Shown here piece by piece: positions 1 through 11,399 of a stretch of DNA of 64,000 nucleotides (position 1 is the first letter of the stretch; the number at the start of each line of letters is the position of its first letter). Location: positions 5,332,001 through 5,396,000 of the forward strand of contig JAYKYS010000010.1 of assembly GCA_036924285.1 (NCBI GenBank), given 5' to 3'. The notes under the pieces were generated by a model. The model searched no databases and was not told where the DNA came from. It saw only the letters and a list, made by a program, of their open reading frames with translations. The stretch comes from Asterella californica. Taxonomy: Eukaryota > Streptophyta > Marchantiopsida > Marchantiales > Aytoniaceae. Made by a program: the position numbers and the translations under genes.

Positions 1-265
1 TGACAGCAGTTATGTATCATTAGTATATTAACTCACATTCCCTGTAGAGTAGTATGAGTCGGAGGCCCTTTCTGTCTGTACCAGTTCTGAAGTCTAAGTA
101 AAGCTGTGCACATATCATCTCGGAATATTTCTGTTCAGTTCTCCTTCTGATTAGTTTTAACGGGCTGATCTGTTATCAGTTCTAATAGGCTGGTAGCATT
201 CTGTTGTGGGAGATAAATTCTATATTCTGAGAGACTTGGGAGTACAGTTCTCAGTTTTGTAACAA
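1..265 (+). repeat. LTR-like repeat, inverted partner of 8068-8361
   Basis: These bases match the reverse complement of 8068-8330 at roughly 93% by eye. The shared segment runs from TGACAGCAG to GTTTTGTAACA and then stops abruptly. The right copy extends about 30 bp further, to a TGTAACAGCAG start, so the full unit may be a small TG...CA LTR of about 290 bp whose left copy is cut by the window edge. I see no target duplication around the right copy, so a terminal inverted repeat of a DNA element is also possible. Confidence 0.5.
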
Positions 266-281
266 GATGCTCGTTCCAGCG

Positions 282-331
282 GGATCCTACTGAAGGAGCT
301 TATCCTGAGGGGACCTTGCATAGTAGGATTA
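282..331 (+). repeat. 50-bp direct repeat, copy 1 (copy 2 at 862-911)
   Basis: The segment starting GATCCTACTGAAGGAGC and ending GCATAGTAGGATTA occurs here and again 580 bp downstream with only one or two differences. Copy 2 forms the beginning of the ORF at 854-1447, so a piece of that reading frame has been duplicated upstream, or both copies come from an exon-like unit. Confidence 0.7.
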
Positions 332-853
332 AGACCTCCCATACTACTGGTCTTGTCGCCGTCGCTGGATAGCTGATTTTTGGGTCCTGAAATACATTTC
401 AGGCGGAAGTTTGAATTCATCGTGCCGTTCTTGAAGATTCGAAGCTTTGATCTTGAAGTTATCCACTTCTTTCTTGATCCTTATTCTACTGTGAGACACA
501 GCAAAATGGTCTGCTGATCTCATTCTCGCCAGTGGAATTTGGCTTGAGTATTCAGATACGCTAGATTGGGATCTGTTGTACATGGACATTTATGCTCTAG
601 ATTACTTTAGAACTGGAACTTATCGTTGATCGTTTTGGGGTTTCGCTTTTGTTCTCTATTTGTCCTGTTCTCTTTTTTTGTCTTTTTTTTTTATTTCAGC
701 CTTTACGGGTACTTCTACAGCAGCTGTTCCCGGCTTCAGATTCTTTGGTACTGACTCTCATGCTACTATACTAGCATGTTCTGGTGCCTTGGTTCTTAGC
801 TTGCTCCGTATATTTTTGATCTTTTCTGACACTACGCAGGGTCAGCTGCTGGT

Positions 854-1447
854 TTGAGCGAGATCCTACTGAAGGAGCTTATCCTAAGGGGACCTTGCAT
901 AGTAGGATTAGGACGTGCTTTACCTCATTTATTAGCAGCCAATATACATCATCTACTTCTGGACTTTAGCGATCTCGTTTGGAGCCCTGGGAATGATAGA
1001 GGATTCCAAGATCTCGTGAATTTTCCATGGAGGAAAATTGGCAATGCCCTTCTTCAAACAGTGCGCTTGAAGAGATCTAGTATTCTTTTGGAATGTAAGG
1101 ATAGAGATGTCGGTCTATTCAGGACCTGCACAGAAAGACTAAAGGAGGTTTGTGAGACAAGCAGACAAAGTCCACATTTGTACGTTTCTTTAATCTGGGA
1201 TGTCGTTGACTATGATAAGTACAAGAATAGTGCAGACGTCCTTTCCTACATAGAGGTGCTCATAACTACTCTTAGTTTGGTTGGACTCAAGGACGTTAGT
1301 ATCGTCTTAGATGTAACCAATTCGGATGATCTGGAAGCGTTGTTGGAGAAAACCAAGTCCCTCATAGATACCTTACGATCTACTTATGAGTGTTGGAGCA
1401 CTGAGTCACTGATTCGGATTGTTGGTGCAAGGAGAAAGAACGGGTGA
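854..1447 (+). CDS. Hypothetical protein, 197 aa
   Basis: This is an open frame of 197 codons with protein-like composition: balanced hydrophobic and charged residues, no low-complexity runs, and leucine/valine-rich stretches that look like alternating helices and strands. I recognise no domain. The first 20 residues lie in the 50-bp repeat also found at 282-331. Just upstream, a pyrimidine tract ending TTTATTTCAG near 700 and a second CAG near 839 look like splice acceptors, so the ATG at 854 may be internal to a longer spliced gene. It could instead be a piece of a transposable element. Function is unknown. Confidence 0.4.
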   Translation: MSEILLKELILRGPCIVGLGRALPHLLAANIHHLLLDFSDLVWSPGNDRGFQDLVNFPWRKIGNALLQTVRLKRSSILLECKDRDVGLFRTCTERLKEVCETSRQSPHLYVSLIWDVVDYDKYKNSADVLSYIEVLITTLSLVGLKDVSIVLDVTNSDDLEALLEKTKSLIDTLRSTYECWSTESLIRIVGARRKNG

Positions 1448-3920
1448 GGTGAAGTATTACATGATATCTGTTATATCACTGAGATCACGGGACAGAAGAA
1501 TGGAGCATGCAGTTCTCCCGTGTGAGCTAGGAGTTGTAGGGAGTGTGAGAGAAGTTGGAAAACTACGAAGAGAATGGTGTCAAGAGGAAGAATTTGACAC
1601 ATCGGAACTGGTAAGACTGTAATCGACATGAGCCGAAGAAAGTAGCAGGTTGTTGTACAGTGGGAGAGAGAGAGTTTGTCTTCATGATCAGAGTTTGTCT
1701 TCATAGTTCCGGAACTGAACATAAACTCTTGGACAGAAAGACGGTCCTGTTTGAGTTTGAAAAGTCCTCAGTTTCGTGTGATCTTGATTTTCAGTTTCCT
1801 GCTCATCTATAGCTTAATTGTCTGTGCTAGGTGCTCATGAAGTCAGGGAGTAGGTTGAGGTGCATAAACCGAGAGAGTGTTTTGCTCTATGCTCCGGCTG
1901 TAACTTGCTGGCAGATAGATTCTTAAACTGTAACGTAATGTGTGTTCATGTGTAGAGATGGATCAGACTAATTTGAGCTCCTCAATGGCTATAATTGGAC
2001 CTAATGCCGTTTAGAAACACGTGCCATCTTTCTGAACGATTTTGATCTGGTTTCGGTGTTTTTCTAGTTTTTCTTTCTTTATGAATATAGTACAAGTGCA
2101 GTTATTCATCAGGTTCTCGAGCGTAAAGCATACCTGGTCGGTGTTAAATATCATTAGAGAGACACATCAAAACTCTGCGGAAGGTAAAAAGACAAAAGAA
2201 AACTAGTCAGTAACTTGTACTCACTTGGAAGAGTGTAACTAGGGATGATTTTCAAAAAGTTGAATGCTTTCGCAACTCGAGATGACACAATGAACTAAAG
2301 GACCATCTTGTCGCTGTCACTACCACGCTTCAGAGCTCATCCACGTGTTGTCTAGATTCTGCCGCAAACAAATTGAGAATCCTCCCTTGTTAGATTCTCA
2401 GCATGCCTACATGTGATCTTCTCCATGAGCGTGAAGTCTTCTCGGCTTCAGGTGAGATAATTTTTATAGAAGTAACAGGAGATAATCCATTGGAATGTTC
2501 CGAAATTAGACCATAGTTCAAATCATGTTCAGGTGTCCCTTCAAAACTTGAAGTGACAAAAGATGGTGGAGATCACGAGTCTCTTCTAGTTGCTAAAGAG
2601 TTCAACTCGTGAATCTTCTAAAGCCTCCTTGGTAGGTCCAAACAAAGTACCTTTCATTGATCTGCATTACTTGCATAATCTCCCAAACCAAAAGTGAAGG
2701 ACTTGGGGATGTGGATACATCCTTAACATATGACTTCTGGAGAAATTCAAATTCGTTTTGACTAGCATGGCCTTTCGTGCTCGTAAAGTGACGTTTCATC
2801 CTCGGAATGTTATACGCCACTGTCGCTTTGCAGTTTTTAGCAGCCACTCAACCCTAACCTTTACGGCTTTATTTTCATCATCAAAAATATTTGTATGGTA
2901 AATAGATGTATAACTTACGTACCACCAACAGTGGTGGTACATAGATTTTTTTACATCTTCGGACTTAACTTGCATAAAGTTTATTGTATAAATCAGATAA
3001 TACTTTATGCATTAAAAAGTTTAACTCACGTGTTAAAGATCCAATTAAAAATTTAGAAAAACCAAAAAAGAATAAAAATATTAGAATATCACTACAGGAT
3101 GCAATATAAGCATTTCAAAACGTATTCGCTAGTTTGGAACGTTTTACAAGAAGTTCCACACAATCTATTTTTCATTAGTTCACATTTACGTCCAGATTTG
3201 AAATAAAATGATAAACTTAGTCTAAATTACTTTTAAAAAATCTACGGTGCACTCTCACACAATAAGTTCTAATTTCTATAGATCCATTCATGAAATGATT
3301 TACAAATTATTTCGTAACTCCTGTAGCAGATTTATAGTTTCAAGTTCGATTCTCCCTATTTTCCTTTCTGGAACTAGACATCGAACTGAGTCTCGTTTCT
3401 TCTTAATGGTGGAGTAGCTGCGTATGGGCACTCCGTCAAGGTACACTTAGGACAAAACACTCTCCGTCAAAGCTTCTTACGTCCGTCAGTTATACGATGT
3501 TTTGTTGATAGACGAGGCTTTGTCGTTCAGATAGCGTTGTAGACAAAAATTAACCGTCAAGCATCATACTTTGCTGTCGATCTGTCTGGAAACGATTTTT
3601 TTTTTGAGAATCATCCTAGTCTCCGGTTACGCAGACGGCCAAGCAGTCGAGGAACACTGTACGTATGTGAAAACACGTTTCTTTAACGGTCTATTTACTT
3701 GACGCAGTCGGATACAAATGATTATGAATTTTAGAATGCACAAAAGCATAAGGACTCTAATTCCTCTCACAAGCTGATGCAGTGGATGTTTGACTGAGAA
3801 TATCAAATGCAATTAGCTTAAGATGAGGAGATGCGTCTCCAAATATGTCCATCATTTTAGTGACGAATTCTCCATTTTTCCAACACCTTCGTGACACTCG
3901 AGATTCAATAACTTGCAATA
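1448..3920. other. AT-rich intergenic stretch
   Basis: I see no convincing gene here. The longest frame is an 81-codon minus-strand ORF at 2602-2847 with no recognisable motif and no clear start context, which I treat as chance. The sequence from about 2870 to 3350 is strongly A+T rich. Confidence 0.5.
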
Positions 3921-4072
3921 TTTGGATAGGATGTTTGTTAGTTCATCTTTATAATAATCCACATATCCTTTTACGTCTTTGGTATTCAACTCCAAGTTGT
4001 TTTAAGCATATAACATGCAGTACTTGCAAAAATCAACCTTAATGTGACATCGCTTCCATATTATCCATAGAC
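3921..4072 (+). repeat. Dispersed repeat, inverted partner of 10405-10561
   Basis: From TTTGGATAGGATGTTTG onwards this stretch matches the reverse complement of 10438-10561 at roughly 88% over about 125 bp, with weaker matching for another 30 bp. It is too short to classify and probably belongs to an old interspersed element with two decayed copies in this window. Confidence 0.6.
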
Positions 4073-6299
4073 TCTTCGATCATTTACCTTGAGTAAGTCG
4101 CCCCTGCACTCGATGGTTTAGTTGCGATATCAAGTCGTACGTCCCAGTCACGAACCGGCAATTTGGAAGTTGTACATTCTTGAGGTCACCTGCTAAAATC
4201 CTACTCATGTTGCTTTTTCTGACGGGTACTCTTGGAATGCTGCAGGTGGATTTAACTCCTGTCTGGTTGAAACTTGAGTTTCCTGTTAGATAATTGTCAC
4301 ACCTTCTTGCTATTGCACCACCCTCGAGTGTGATACGCGCGGTTTTATGACAATTGCCCTGCTCTTATCAGTATCTTCAGTAGAAGTCATTTCAAGCCCG
4401 CACATCTCGTGCATACCGAGGGCAATATCGGACTAGAGCAGATTGAAAACCTTCTGGTCCATACATCACATGGGATAGCGCTGATTCTAGGCTTGAAGTC
4501 TCAAGGTCTCCAGATGACTAGAATCTCGGCTAGGGTTGGGTTCTCCCGAGATATGGTCGGCAGATTTCCCCACTTGTCCCACTGGCACCAGGGACTTGCT
4601 AAGAACTGCGAAAATTGTGTGAAGAGCATTGGGTGATCGTTGCAGTTAATATAAGTGAGAAGTGAATCATATTGTTGTCATGTAAGCAGTTCATACTGAA
4701 TGTAACTAATCTAGGCACCACACTTGAAGTTCGACTGACACCCGAAATCTCAGCTTAGTTAAGTTCTTCAGGGTAAAGAAAATTAGGAGCTCGAGAGAGT
4801 TTCGGATCTGCTTTGGAGTGCAGCATAAAACTGACTCCAGAAATCTCAGCTTAGTTAATTAGCTGGCAGGCTCCATAATTGTGTTACATCAGACATCTAG
4901 GTGGTGGTCCATGCCAGAAAGCGGACAATGACAGAAGACGAGATTGAGTGTATTGGATTCCTCATTTATTCATCAAGGTTACCCGCCGTAAAATATGTAG
5001 AAACTGAAAACAAACCTACAGTCCTCACAAGCGTCTTCTTTGGCAGGTGCATGTCCCATATGTTGAAAAGAAGCAGGTTCGGTTTGACCGAAAACTGCAC
5101 GACAGCGTTCAAAGTTCAAACCTCCTGTCAGGATATTATGAGTAAATCCTGCTAACTATTTGTTCAACTAATTCAGACAGTTTAGATTGACGAAATCTGA
5201 CCCTATGGGAAGGGTGGCGAGCTCCCTAATTATAATTCTGCAACTGTTCGGATGGTTGGATTACCATTTTCGGTCACTGTTTTAGGAATCAGCTTATAGA
5301 AAAATCCGTCAGCGGCCTAAGTCTCAACCGAGTGTAGTTGTTTACCCAGGTGTAAACTTAAATCTGGCCTGGTGACATTTGTTTCCAGTACTAAGACTCG
5401 TGGAATGTCCTTAATGAAGTTAAACACGAAGGATCGCCAGCCAGATCTTTGAAGTTTCCCCGGCAGTGAGTTTGAAAAGACTTTTAGCACCAGTTTAGTA
5501 TAGCCTATAAGCATTCCTTATGCATAACAAAGGACCAGGTACTGCTGGAGACTACAGATATCTGGAAGCTTGAAGTATGACGCAAGGTATAATGTGAGCT
5601 AGACTTCCAAACAAGTCATATCTGTTGCGAGCTCTGTGCAGAACCTCTGCAATGAGTCTGCAACAACCAACTTGAAGACTCACGTACCTATCCGCCACCA
5701 TACTCGTAATTAATCAATACGTTATCGGGCCGGCCCGATTGAGTGAAAGAATATGTGACTTGACTTTTACAGCGCCGTTTCTTAACTTCACACTATAAAT
5801 CTTCTCAATCCGTCCGGCCTTTAAAATATTTTGTCATAGAGTCTCGTAGGCTATGCAGTTTGTCACCGTTTGATTTAAATCTCCTTTCTCTCTTTTCACG
5901 TATGGAATTCCGAATAGAAGCTACATTGTCCGCATATCGTGGTAGATTCATTGTGCCACAGGATTGTTTTAGGAAGTACTCTTTATCAAGAACGGGGAAA
6001 ACAAATTTGCAGGAACTGATCAGGATCTAAACATAGTGGGATTGAGAAAAAGCTGAGCAAAAATCCACGGAAAGAAACAATCGACGGGGAACAGGAGAGG
6101 CGAGACGCGATCATGCGCATGGCCTCCTCCTATGTATCCGAATGATCGAGGGAAAAGCAGAAAGAGAGATGGGACAGAGTGGGTGATCATGGTAGGTGTA
6201 CAATATCTGACTCACTATCTTGAACACGGATGAGATTGTTGACTGAAGGCAGAACTCGCACTTGAGGAGTAATGGCGATGGTTCCCGGCACCAGGCCTA
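4073..6299. other. Intergenic, no gene recognised
   Basis: Only short frames are present (75 codons at 4409-4636, 84 codons at 4901-5155), none with recognisable motifs. The phrase AAATCTCAGCTTAGTTAA occurs twice (near 4747 and 4841), a minor local duplication. Confidence 0.5.
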
Positions 6300-6341
6300 G
6301 GCGAAGCACATGACCAGTGGGGAAGCTCAACGAAATTACAG

Positions 6342-6349
6342 TATAAATA
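6342..6349 (+). promoter_or_regulatory. TATA box of the lipid-transfer-protein gene
   Basis: TATAAATA lies about 150 bp before the ATG at 6500. Transcription would start near 6375 and leave a leader of about 125 nt, normal for a plant gene. The surrounding sequence is unlike the AT-rich intergenic DNA, so the match is unlikely to be composition alone. Confidence 0.65.
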
Positions 6350-6499
6350 TGCGACGCCTCCAACCATCCTGATCATCATATTCACTCCTCGTTTGCGTTT
6401 TACAATCTGCAGACGTTAGGGCCTGGCTCACTCCTCGTCCTTTGCTAGCACTTCATATATTCGAAATCTGTTTGAGTCGCCCAACCATTCTCCTAGGCA

Positions 6500-6892
6500 A
6501 TGGGGCGCAAAAGTGTGCAGGTGGAGGTGTTGGTGTTCACCTTGTTGGTGATGATTGTGGCGGCTGCGGGCCAGGATGGCTGCCCATCGGAGTCGAGCTT
6601 CAATGTCTGCCTCGACTTTGTGGGTGACGACAACAACGTTCCTGACCATGACGATCCATGCTGCGTTCTGATCCGCGCCACCACGGAGACCTGTCTCTGC
6701 GACACCGCTCTCAGCAATGACGCCATCAATCTGGAGAAGGCGCTTAGTCTTCTGAAGACTTGCGGCCGTAACGTTCCAGCCGACACTTACTGCGGAAGTA
6801 AGGCTTGCCCACTCCTCAGTCTCCTGCGAAGATCGGAGTGCATTGTCGCTCTTCTGCATCTTTCCTCCTCACTTGGCCCTCTAGATCTCTAA
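6500..6892 (+). CDS. Non-specific lipid-transfer-like protein (eight-cysteine motif)
   Basis: This 130-residue secreted protein belongs to the plant lipid-transfer/hydrophobic-seed-protein superfamily, whose members carry lipids in an internal cavity, usually in the apoplast. Residues 1-24 form a signal peptide with hydrophobic core VLVFTLLVMIVAAAG. The eight-cysteine motif is complete, at residues 28, 37, 54-55, 65, 67, 88 and 98. Its spacing is C-x8-C-x16-CC-x9-CxC-x20-C-x9-C. A ninth cysteine at 103 is extra. The segment between the second cysteine and CC is acidic (GDDNNVPDHDD), which is unusual. The tail after residue 103 is leucine-rich and ends PLDL. A TATA box (6342) and AATAAA (7364) bracket the gene. 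GTAAGG near residue 100 could be a splice donor, so the last 30 residues are less certain. This is the only convincing host gene in the window. Confidence 0.85.
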   Translation: MGRKSVQVEVLVFTLLVMIVAAAGQDGCPSESSFNVCLDFVGDDNNVPDHDDPCCVLIRATTETCLCDTALSNDAINLEKALSLLKTCGRNVPADTYCGSKACPLLSLLRRSECIVALLHLSSSLGPLDL

Positions 6893-7363
6893 CCTCGTGA
6901 TCACTTCGTTGGTTGTGCATGTGTAGACGTCAGAGTTCCGAACTAGAGCGACGACGTCGCGATGGCGGCACGCTGGCACAAAGCTTGATGTGTCCCATGG
7001 AAGAGCGCGATGACATGCGGGTTTTGAATTCGAATCGAAGGAATCCGTCCATAAACGGGCTGTCACAGTCAGTCACTGGAAGTTGGCTTTCCAGATCTAC
7101 AGCAGCTTGCCAGTGTGAAATTGATAGCTTACATTACCCTAACAAAACTTCCCGAGTTACCATGCCCGAGATCATGCTTGCTCTTCTGCCACTACTTTTC
7201 TCCTCGTATGCGTTCCGTTTTGTTTGTTTTTAGTTTGTCCAGATTTGTTCTGGAGTGTCTGGAATGAAATCTGTTAGGCAGCATAACTGTGTACCTAACA
7301 CACAGCTAGCAATGTTTTGCTGCTGCGCGCAGCATATATTGAGTGTTTGTGTTCATCTATCAA

Positions 7364-7369
7364 AATAAA
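7364..7369 (+). terminator. Possible polyadenylation signal
   Basis: AATAAA occurs about 470 bp after the stop codon of the lipid-transfer gene. The distance is long but possible for a plant 3' untranslated region, and the local sequence is AT-rich, so the match may be chance. Confidence 0.3.
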
Positions 7370-8067
7370 GTCATTAGCAGATTTCATATACAGCTGTCAG
7401 TCTCGACGAGGACTTTGAAATTCAGACCACTAGAGATCACTCAAGAGTTCTTTTATAGGAACGCCTTTGGGAATGGATATCAAAATGTCTACATTAGGGT
7501 CAAGGTTTTAGTAGATAGTCGTAGTTGGATATTACGTTATCACGAGATCCAACTATGAGTATTATTACAAGAGATGTTATGATCAACTTTTATTCCAGGT
7601 ATAATATAAAAACTGTCATCTAAAGGTAATATATCTAATTATGTAGTTTGAAAAAGTAGTCATGCTCAGACTCTACTATTTGATAACAGCTTTGTTTGTA
7701 AGGTAAGGTATTATATAAAACCGATGTATTGATAAAGAAAGATTTTTAAAACAACGGAAATAAACACATCGATAATCCGATATATATTTCTGAAAGGAAA
7801 ATTCACAGACAGGAGTTGTCACTTACTGATTTTACTCCCTAGAAGTAAAAGTCCGCATAGTAGAAGTTCGTATGTAATACATTTTGTTTAACATGTTATA
7901 TAAAGACTTGAATATTTCTTCCGTTTCTGGGAGACGGCATATGCAGGTTTCCTGAAAAGGATAACACCACAACTTGCAGTCCTCTTATCTCAGACCAAAG
8001 TCGTCGAAAACCCGTTCATATTTTGATGTCATTTGTTAGGTAACTTTACCATAACACATGCCTACTG
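7370..8067. other. AT-rich intergenic stretch
   Basis: No gene, RNA gene or repeat recognised. The only frame is a 71-codon ORF at 7343-7558 without motifs. Confidence 0.5.
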
Positions 8068-8361
8068 TTACAAAACTGAGAACTGTACTCCCAAATCTCT
8101 CAGAATATAGAATTTATCTCCTACAACAGAATACTACCAGCCTATTAGAACTAATAACAGATCAGCCTGTTAAAACTAATCAGAAGGAGAACTTAACAGA
8201 AATATTCCGAGATGAAATGTGCACAGCTTTACTTAGACTTCAGAACTGGTACAGACAGAAAAGACCTCCGACTCATGCTACTCTACCGAGAATGTGAGTT
8301 AATATACTAATGATACATAACTGCTGTCACCTCAAAGTGACTTACCTAACTGCTGTTACAG
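8068..8361 (-). repeat. LTR-like repeat, inverted partner of 1-265
   Basis: On the minus strand this reads TGTAACAGCAG... and ends ...TTTTGTAACA. It matches 1-265 at roughly 93%. The five bases on either side differ, so it does not look like a clean solo LTR. Together with the left copy it brackets about 7.8 kb that includes the 854 ORF and the lipid-transfer gene. Confidence 0.5.
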
Positions 8362-8535
8362 TGTTTCTCACGTCAAAGTCATGTCACAAGTCACCTCTTC
8401 TCTTGAACAAAGAACATGATGTTTCCAACGAGAGAGGACGATGACAATATCTTGTGATGATGAGACCAATGTGCAAGGGAGGTCATTGATGAATATCATG
8501 ATCACAAACACTTCAGGAGATGTTTGTCCGTGCGT

Positions 8536-9859
8536 TGTCGTGATGTGAATCATTTTATATTGTAAATAATTCATCTCTCTGTCAGGCCTTAGTCTCTCTA
8601 AGTGAAGTTAGGACCTCAGAGAAGTCTATTCTGGAGAATGATATATATTTTGAGTCTTAGTAGGTTAATTATCATGTAGATGAGGTTAAGTTCATGGGTT
8701 GTACTTACATGTCGCCCATGCATGCTTCCTAGCGAGGTTAAGTTATCTTTCGGGATTACGTGTCGTTTTACATGTCTTCGCATGTAGTTTAGAGTTTACG
8801 CTGGCACTTTAAGGGCTTGACGTGGTAGCCTATGTGCAAAATTAAGTCACCACGTGGTTTGGGACACAAAAGGATAAGGGAGTGAGGCTATGAACTCTCA
8901 TTGGTCCAATTTTATCTTTGTGTACTACTAAACTTAGTAGTAGAGGTCTTAAGAGGAGTTCGAGCATTTGGAGAGGGGACTGCAAAATCTGACAACACAG
9001 GAGGATAGGGCTCGTCTTGCCAAGCACTGTCAATGAAATTCTTGATCGATTTGGAGCAATAAAGAAGGAGTTATAGCAGATTGAAGTTAGGATTGTATCA
9101 GAATTGCATCACTTTTGTTGATTTTGAAGTTTTCGGTGTCAATCGCAGCAGATTTGAGAAAATCGCTTCAAACTTTCGAGGTCGCATTCATTGTCAGCAG
9201 GGCTACGACTGTCCTCAAATTTTCATGTCAATTGAATAAGTGAGTAATTCGGGGCGACCGCTGAAGCAGAGGGGGTCCGAAAAGCTCTCAATCTAGAACA
9301 GCTAGCAGAAAGCGAGATCTGGAGTTCTGTGTACAATCAGGAGGCCCAACTTCATAGGAGTGTTCAGCAAGCTGTGAACTGCAAATCCTGTAAGAATCTT
9401 TGAAAGTGATTGAGCCAATTCTCTATTCTAGGTCGAAATAGCTGTCTGGGTACTTGAAATTGTCATAATTTCTCTACTCAGAATGTTTCTGCCTATATCT
9501 CGGTGCTCTGAATTGATCTCAAGCTGAAACTTCGTATGTATGGTCAGTAGGGCCTCATTTACATGTAGTAGAAGTTCTGAAGTCTAAACCATCGTATGTT
9601 TCTGATTCTAGACTGTTAAAGTTCGCTGTCTAATCTTATTACTGCTAGTTTGACCTGATTTTCGCTTCCTGAACTTGCTGGAGGGTCCATTCGACCTGAG
9701 TGAGTGTTTATAGTGTTCCCTTTTGATCTGAAGCCTACCTATGTAGTAAGCAACCATAGCCTGAAGCCCAACGCTTCCCTGAGTAGACTGAACACAACCT
9801 TCAAGATCATATCACAGCCAGAAGGTTCTGCCCTTCTCAGGAAAACTCTCAACTCGACA
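8536..9859 (+). mobile_element. Solo LTR of the element A/C family
   Basis: It starts TGTCGTGATGTGAATCATTT and ends CTCAACTCGACA, like the LTRs at 28040, 51273 and 58199. It is about 1.32 kb and shares their internal landmarks: ATATATTTTGAGTCTTAG near the start, GGAGCAATAAAGAAGGAG in the middle and AGAAGGTTCTGCCC near the end. GCGTT is present on both sides (8532-8536 and 9860-9864), a target-site duplication that overlaps the first T of the LTR. No internal region is attached, so it arose by LTR-LTR recombination. It is more diverged than the other copies. Confidence 0.85.
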
Positions 9860-10093
9860 GCGTTGAATGACAACAACATTGTGAATAATGCAAGATGGGT
9901 TGCAGATAACATCATCTCAAAGATTGAGAAAGTCAGACTAAGATAAGTGTTACAATTTGTGGTGAATTTGTGAACGTTTTGGCTAGAAAGTTGGTCAAAG
10001 AACGTTCCCCTAACGTCATATTTAGGAGTTGTGTGACTCGTTATTGGACTTGGTGTGCGAGAACATAGGGAAGTTCGACTAGGAAAGACAAAT
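9860..10093. other. Intergenic segment interrupted by the solo LTR
   Basis: This is the right flank of the solo LTR. Joined to the left flank through the GCGTT duplication it forms the pre-insertion locus. I see no recognisable coding potential in it. Confidence 0.4.
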
Positions 10094-10166
10094 TTTACCA
10101 CCATCGAGCATTTGTCAAATTTATCTTTCACCAAGTCAAATTTGACAAATGTCATATGGTGGTAAA
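10094..10166. repeat. 73-nt imperfect hairpin
   Basis: Outer arms TTTACCACCAT and ATGGTGGTAAA (11 bp) and inner arms ATTTGTCAAATTT and AAATTTGACAAAT (13 bp) are perfectly complementary. They are separated by a symmetrical 5-nt internal loop (CGAGC against GTCAT) and closed by a 15-nt loop. This could be the fold-back of a tiny MITE or a small-RNA precursor. No target duplication is evident. Confidence 0.7.
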
Positions 10167-10404
10167 CTGTATCAAGAATCATCATGCAACAAACACATTG
10201 TTGATCACTTCTCCAATGGGTTGAACTTGTTGAAATCGGATGTCATTCGATTTGCAACCATTTTATCATGATTGATCAGGCATACGAGCTGAAGTTTTGC
10301 TTGAGAAGTATGGTTATGTTGTGTTTTCATTTATGACATGTTGGAATAAGTGGACAAACATTTTACACACCACGATAATATCTTTGGTCCTAAGTACTTG
10401 TATC

Positions 10405-10561
10405 ACAAGGATAATATAGAAGTGATGCATCGATGTCACGTGAAGGCTGTTTTTGCACGTATTGCATGTTGTACGCTCAAAACAACTTGGAGTTGAATAC
10501 CAAAGACGTAAAAGGATACATGGATTATTGTTAAGATGAACTAGCAAACATCTTATCCAAG
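10405..10561 (-). repeat. Dispersed repeat, inverted partner of 3921-4072
   Basis: The reverse complement of this stretch matches 3921-4072, most clearly over the block containing ACGTCTTTGGTATTCAACTC. It is an old repeat of unknown class. Confidence 0.6.
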
Positions 10562-11116
10562 GACTGAAGCAACACGTGGATAGTGATGATTTTGACAACA
10601 ACAGGGACTACCCGAATAGTACATTGGGAGGTACCTTAGCGGAGGTTGAGAGTTTGAACGACAAGTTCCCTACTACATATCTTCCAAAAGTGAAGTTGAA
10701 TAATCTTAACTTTGTTTCTTCAGACAAACGACTTCAATCATTACAGGCTATAGTCAATCTTCTACAAGTCTTATCCATACTGACACAACAACCTGATGTT
10801 GGAGTATAAATGAAAATTGTCTTTGTTGAATTCCTCGACCTCCGTATCATTGCCACATCCGCAAGATGACGAGACTGAACAAATCTATGAACAGAAAGTC
10901 AAAACTCAAACGTGAAGCGAGGAAAATGCAAGTCCAATACGTCATTAGAGGAAAAAGAATATACATCACATATTCAACAATCACTCAAACACAATCAAAG
11001 TTGGTCTATATTAAGCATTAATAAGTAATAATAACTTCATATAATATTTTGGGTTAACTTTCACAAATTTGGAGCTTATGTTTCTCAACTTCGATAGATG
11101 GTTCTTTCCTTGGCTC

Positions 11117-11345
11117 CAGATCTTCATACATTTTTCTGACCAACCAGCAGGCACACAAAGTCATATGGTTCACATGACTTAACAAAGACATCATAACATT
11201 CGATGAATAATTAAGGAGATTCGAACATATTCTTGAGCAACAACATGCAGACCCATAATGTGTAGTAATGATGCAGCTCCATATCTTCATATATTTTTCT
11301 GGCCAACCAGCACAACAAAGTCATATGGTTCACAGTTGATCATCA
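11117..11345 (+). repeat. Two direct copies of a 64-bp segment
   Basis: The block TCTTCATACATTTTTCTGACC...AAAGTCATATGGTTCACA at about 11124-11175 is repeated with a few changes and a small deletion at about 11284-11334. The copies lie 160 bp apart. No element class can be assigned. Confidence 0.6.
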
Positions 11346-11399
11346 ACCTTGTCGTTTCGCTTGCAGCTCTTGTCTTTGTGCTGGTTACCAAGACAACAT

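Noticed and set aside
5727..5736. GGGCCGGCCC palindrome
   Set aside because: A single 10-bp palindrome without repeats or neighbouring gene; chance or a simple restriction-site-like sequence.
6798..6830. Short intron in the lipid-transfer gene (GTAAGG...CAG)
   Set aside because: The interval would be about 35 nt, below the usual plant minimum; a longer intron is possible but nothing in the sequence fixes its acceptor.
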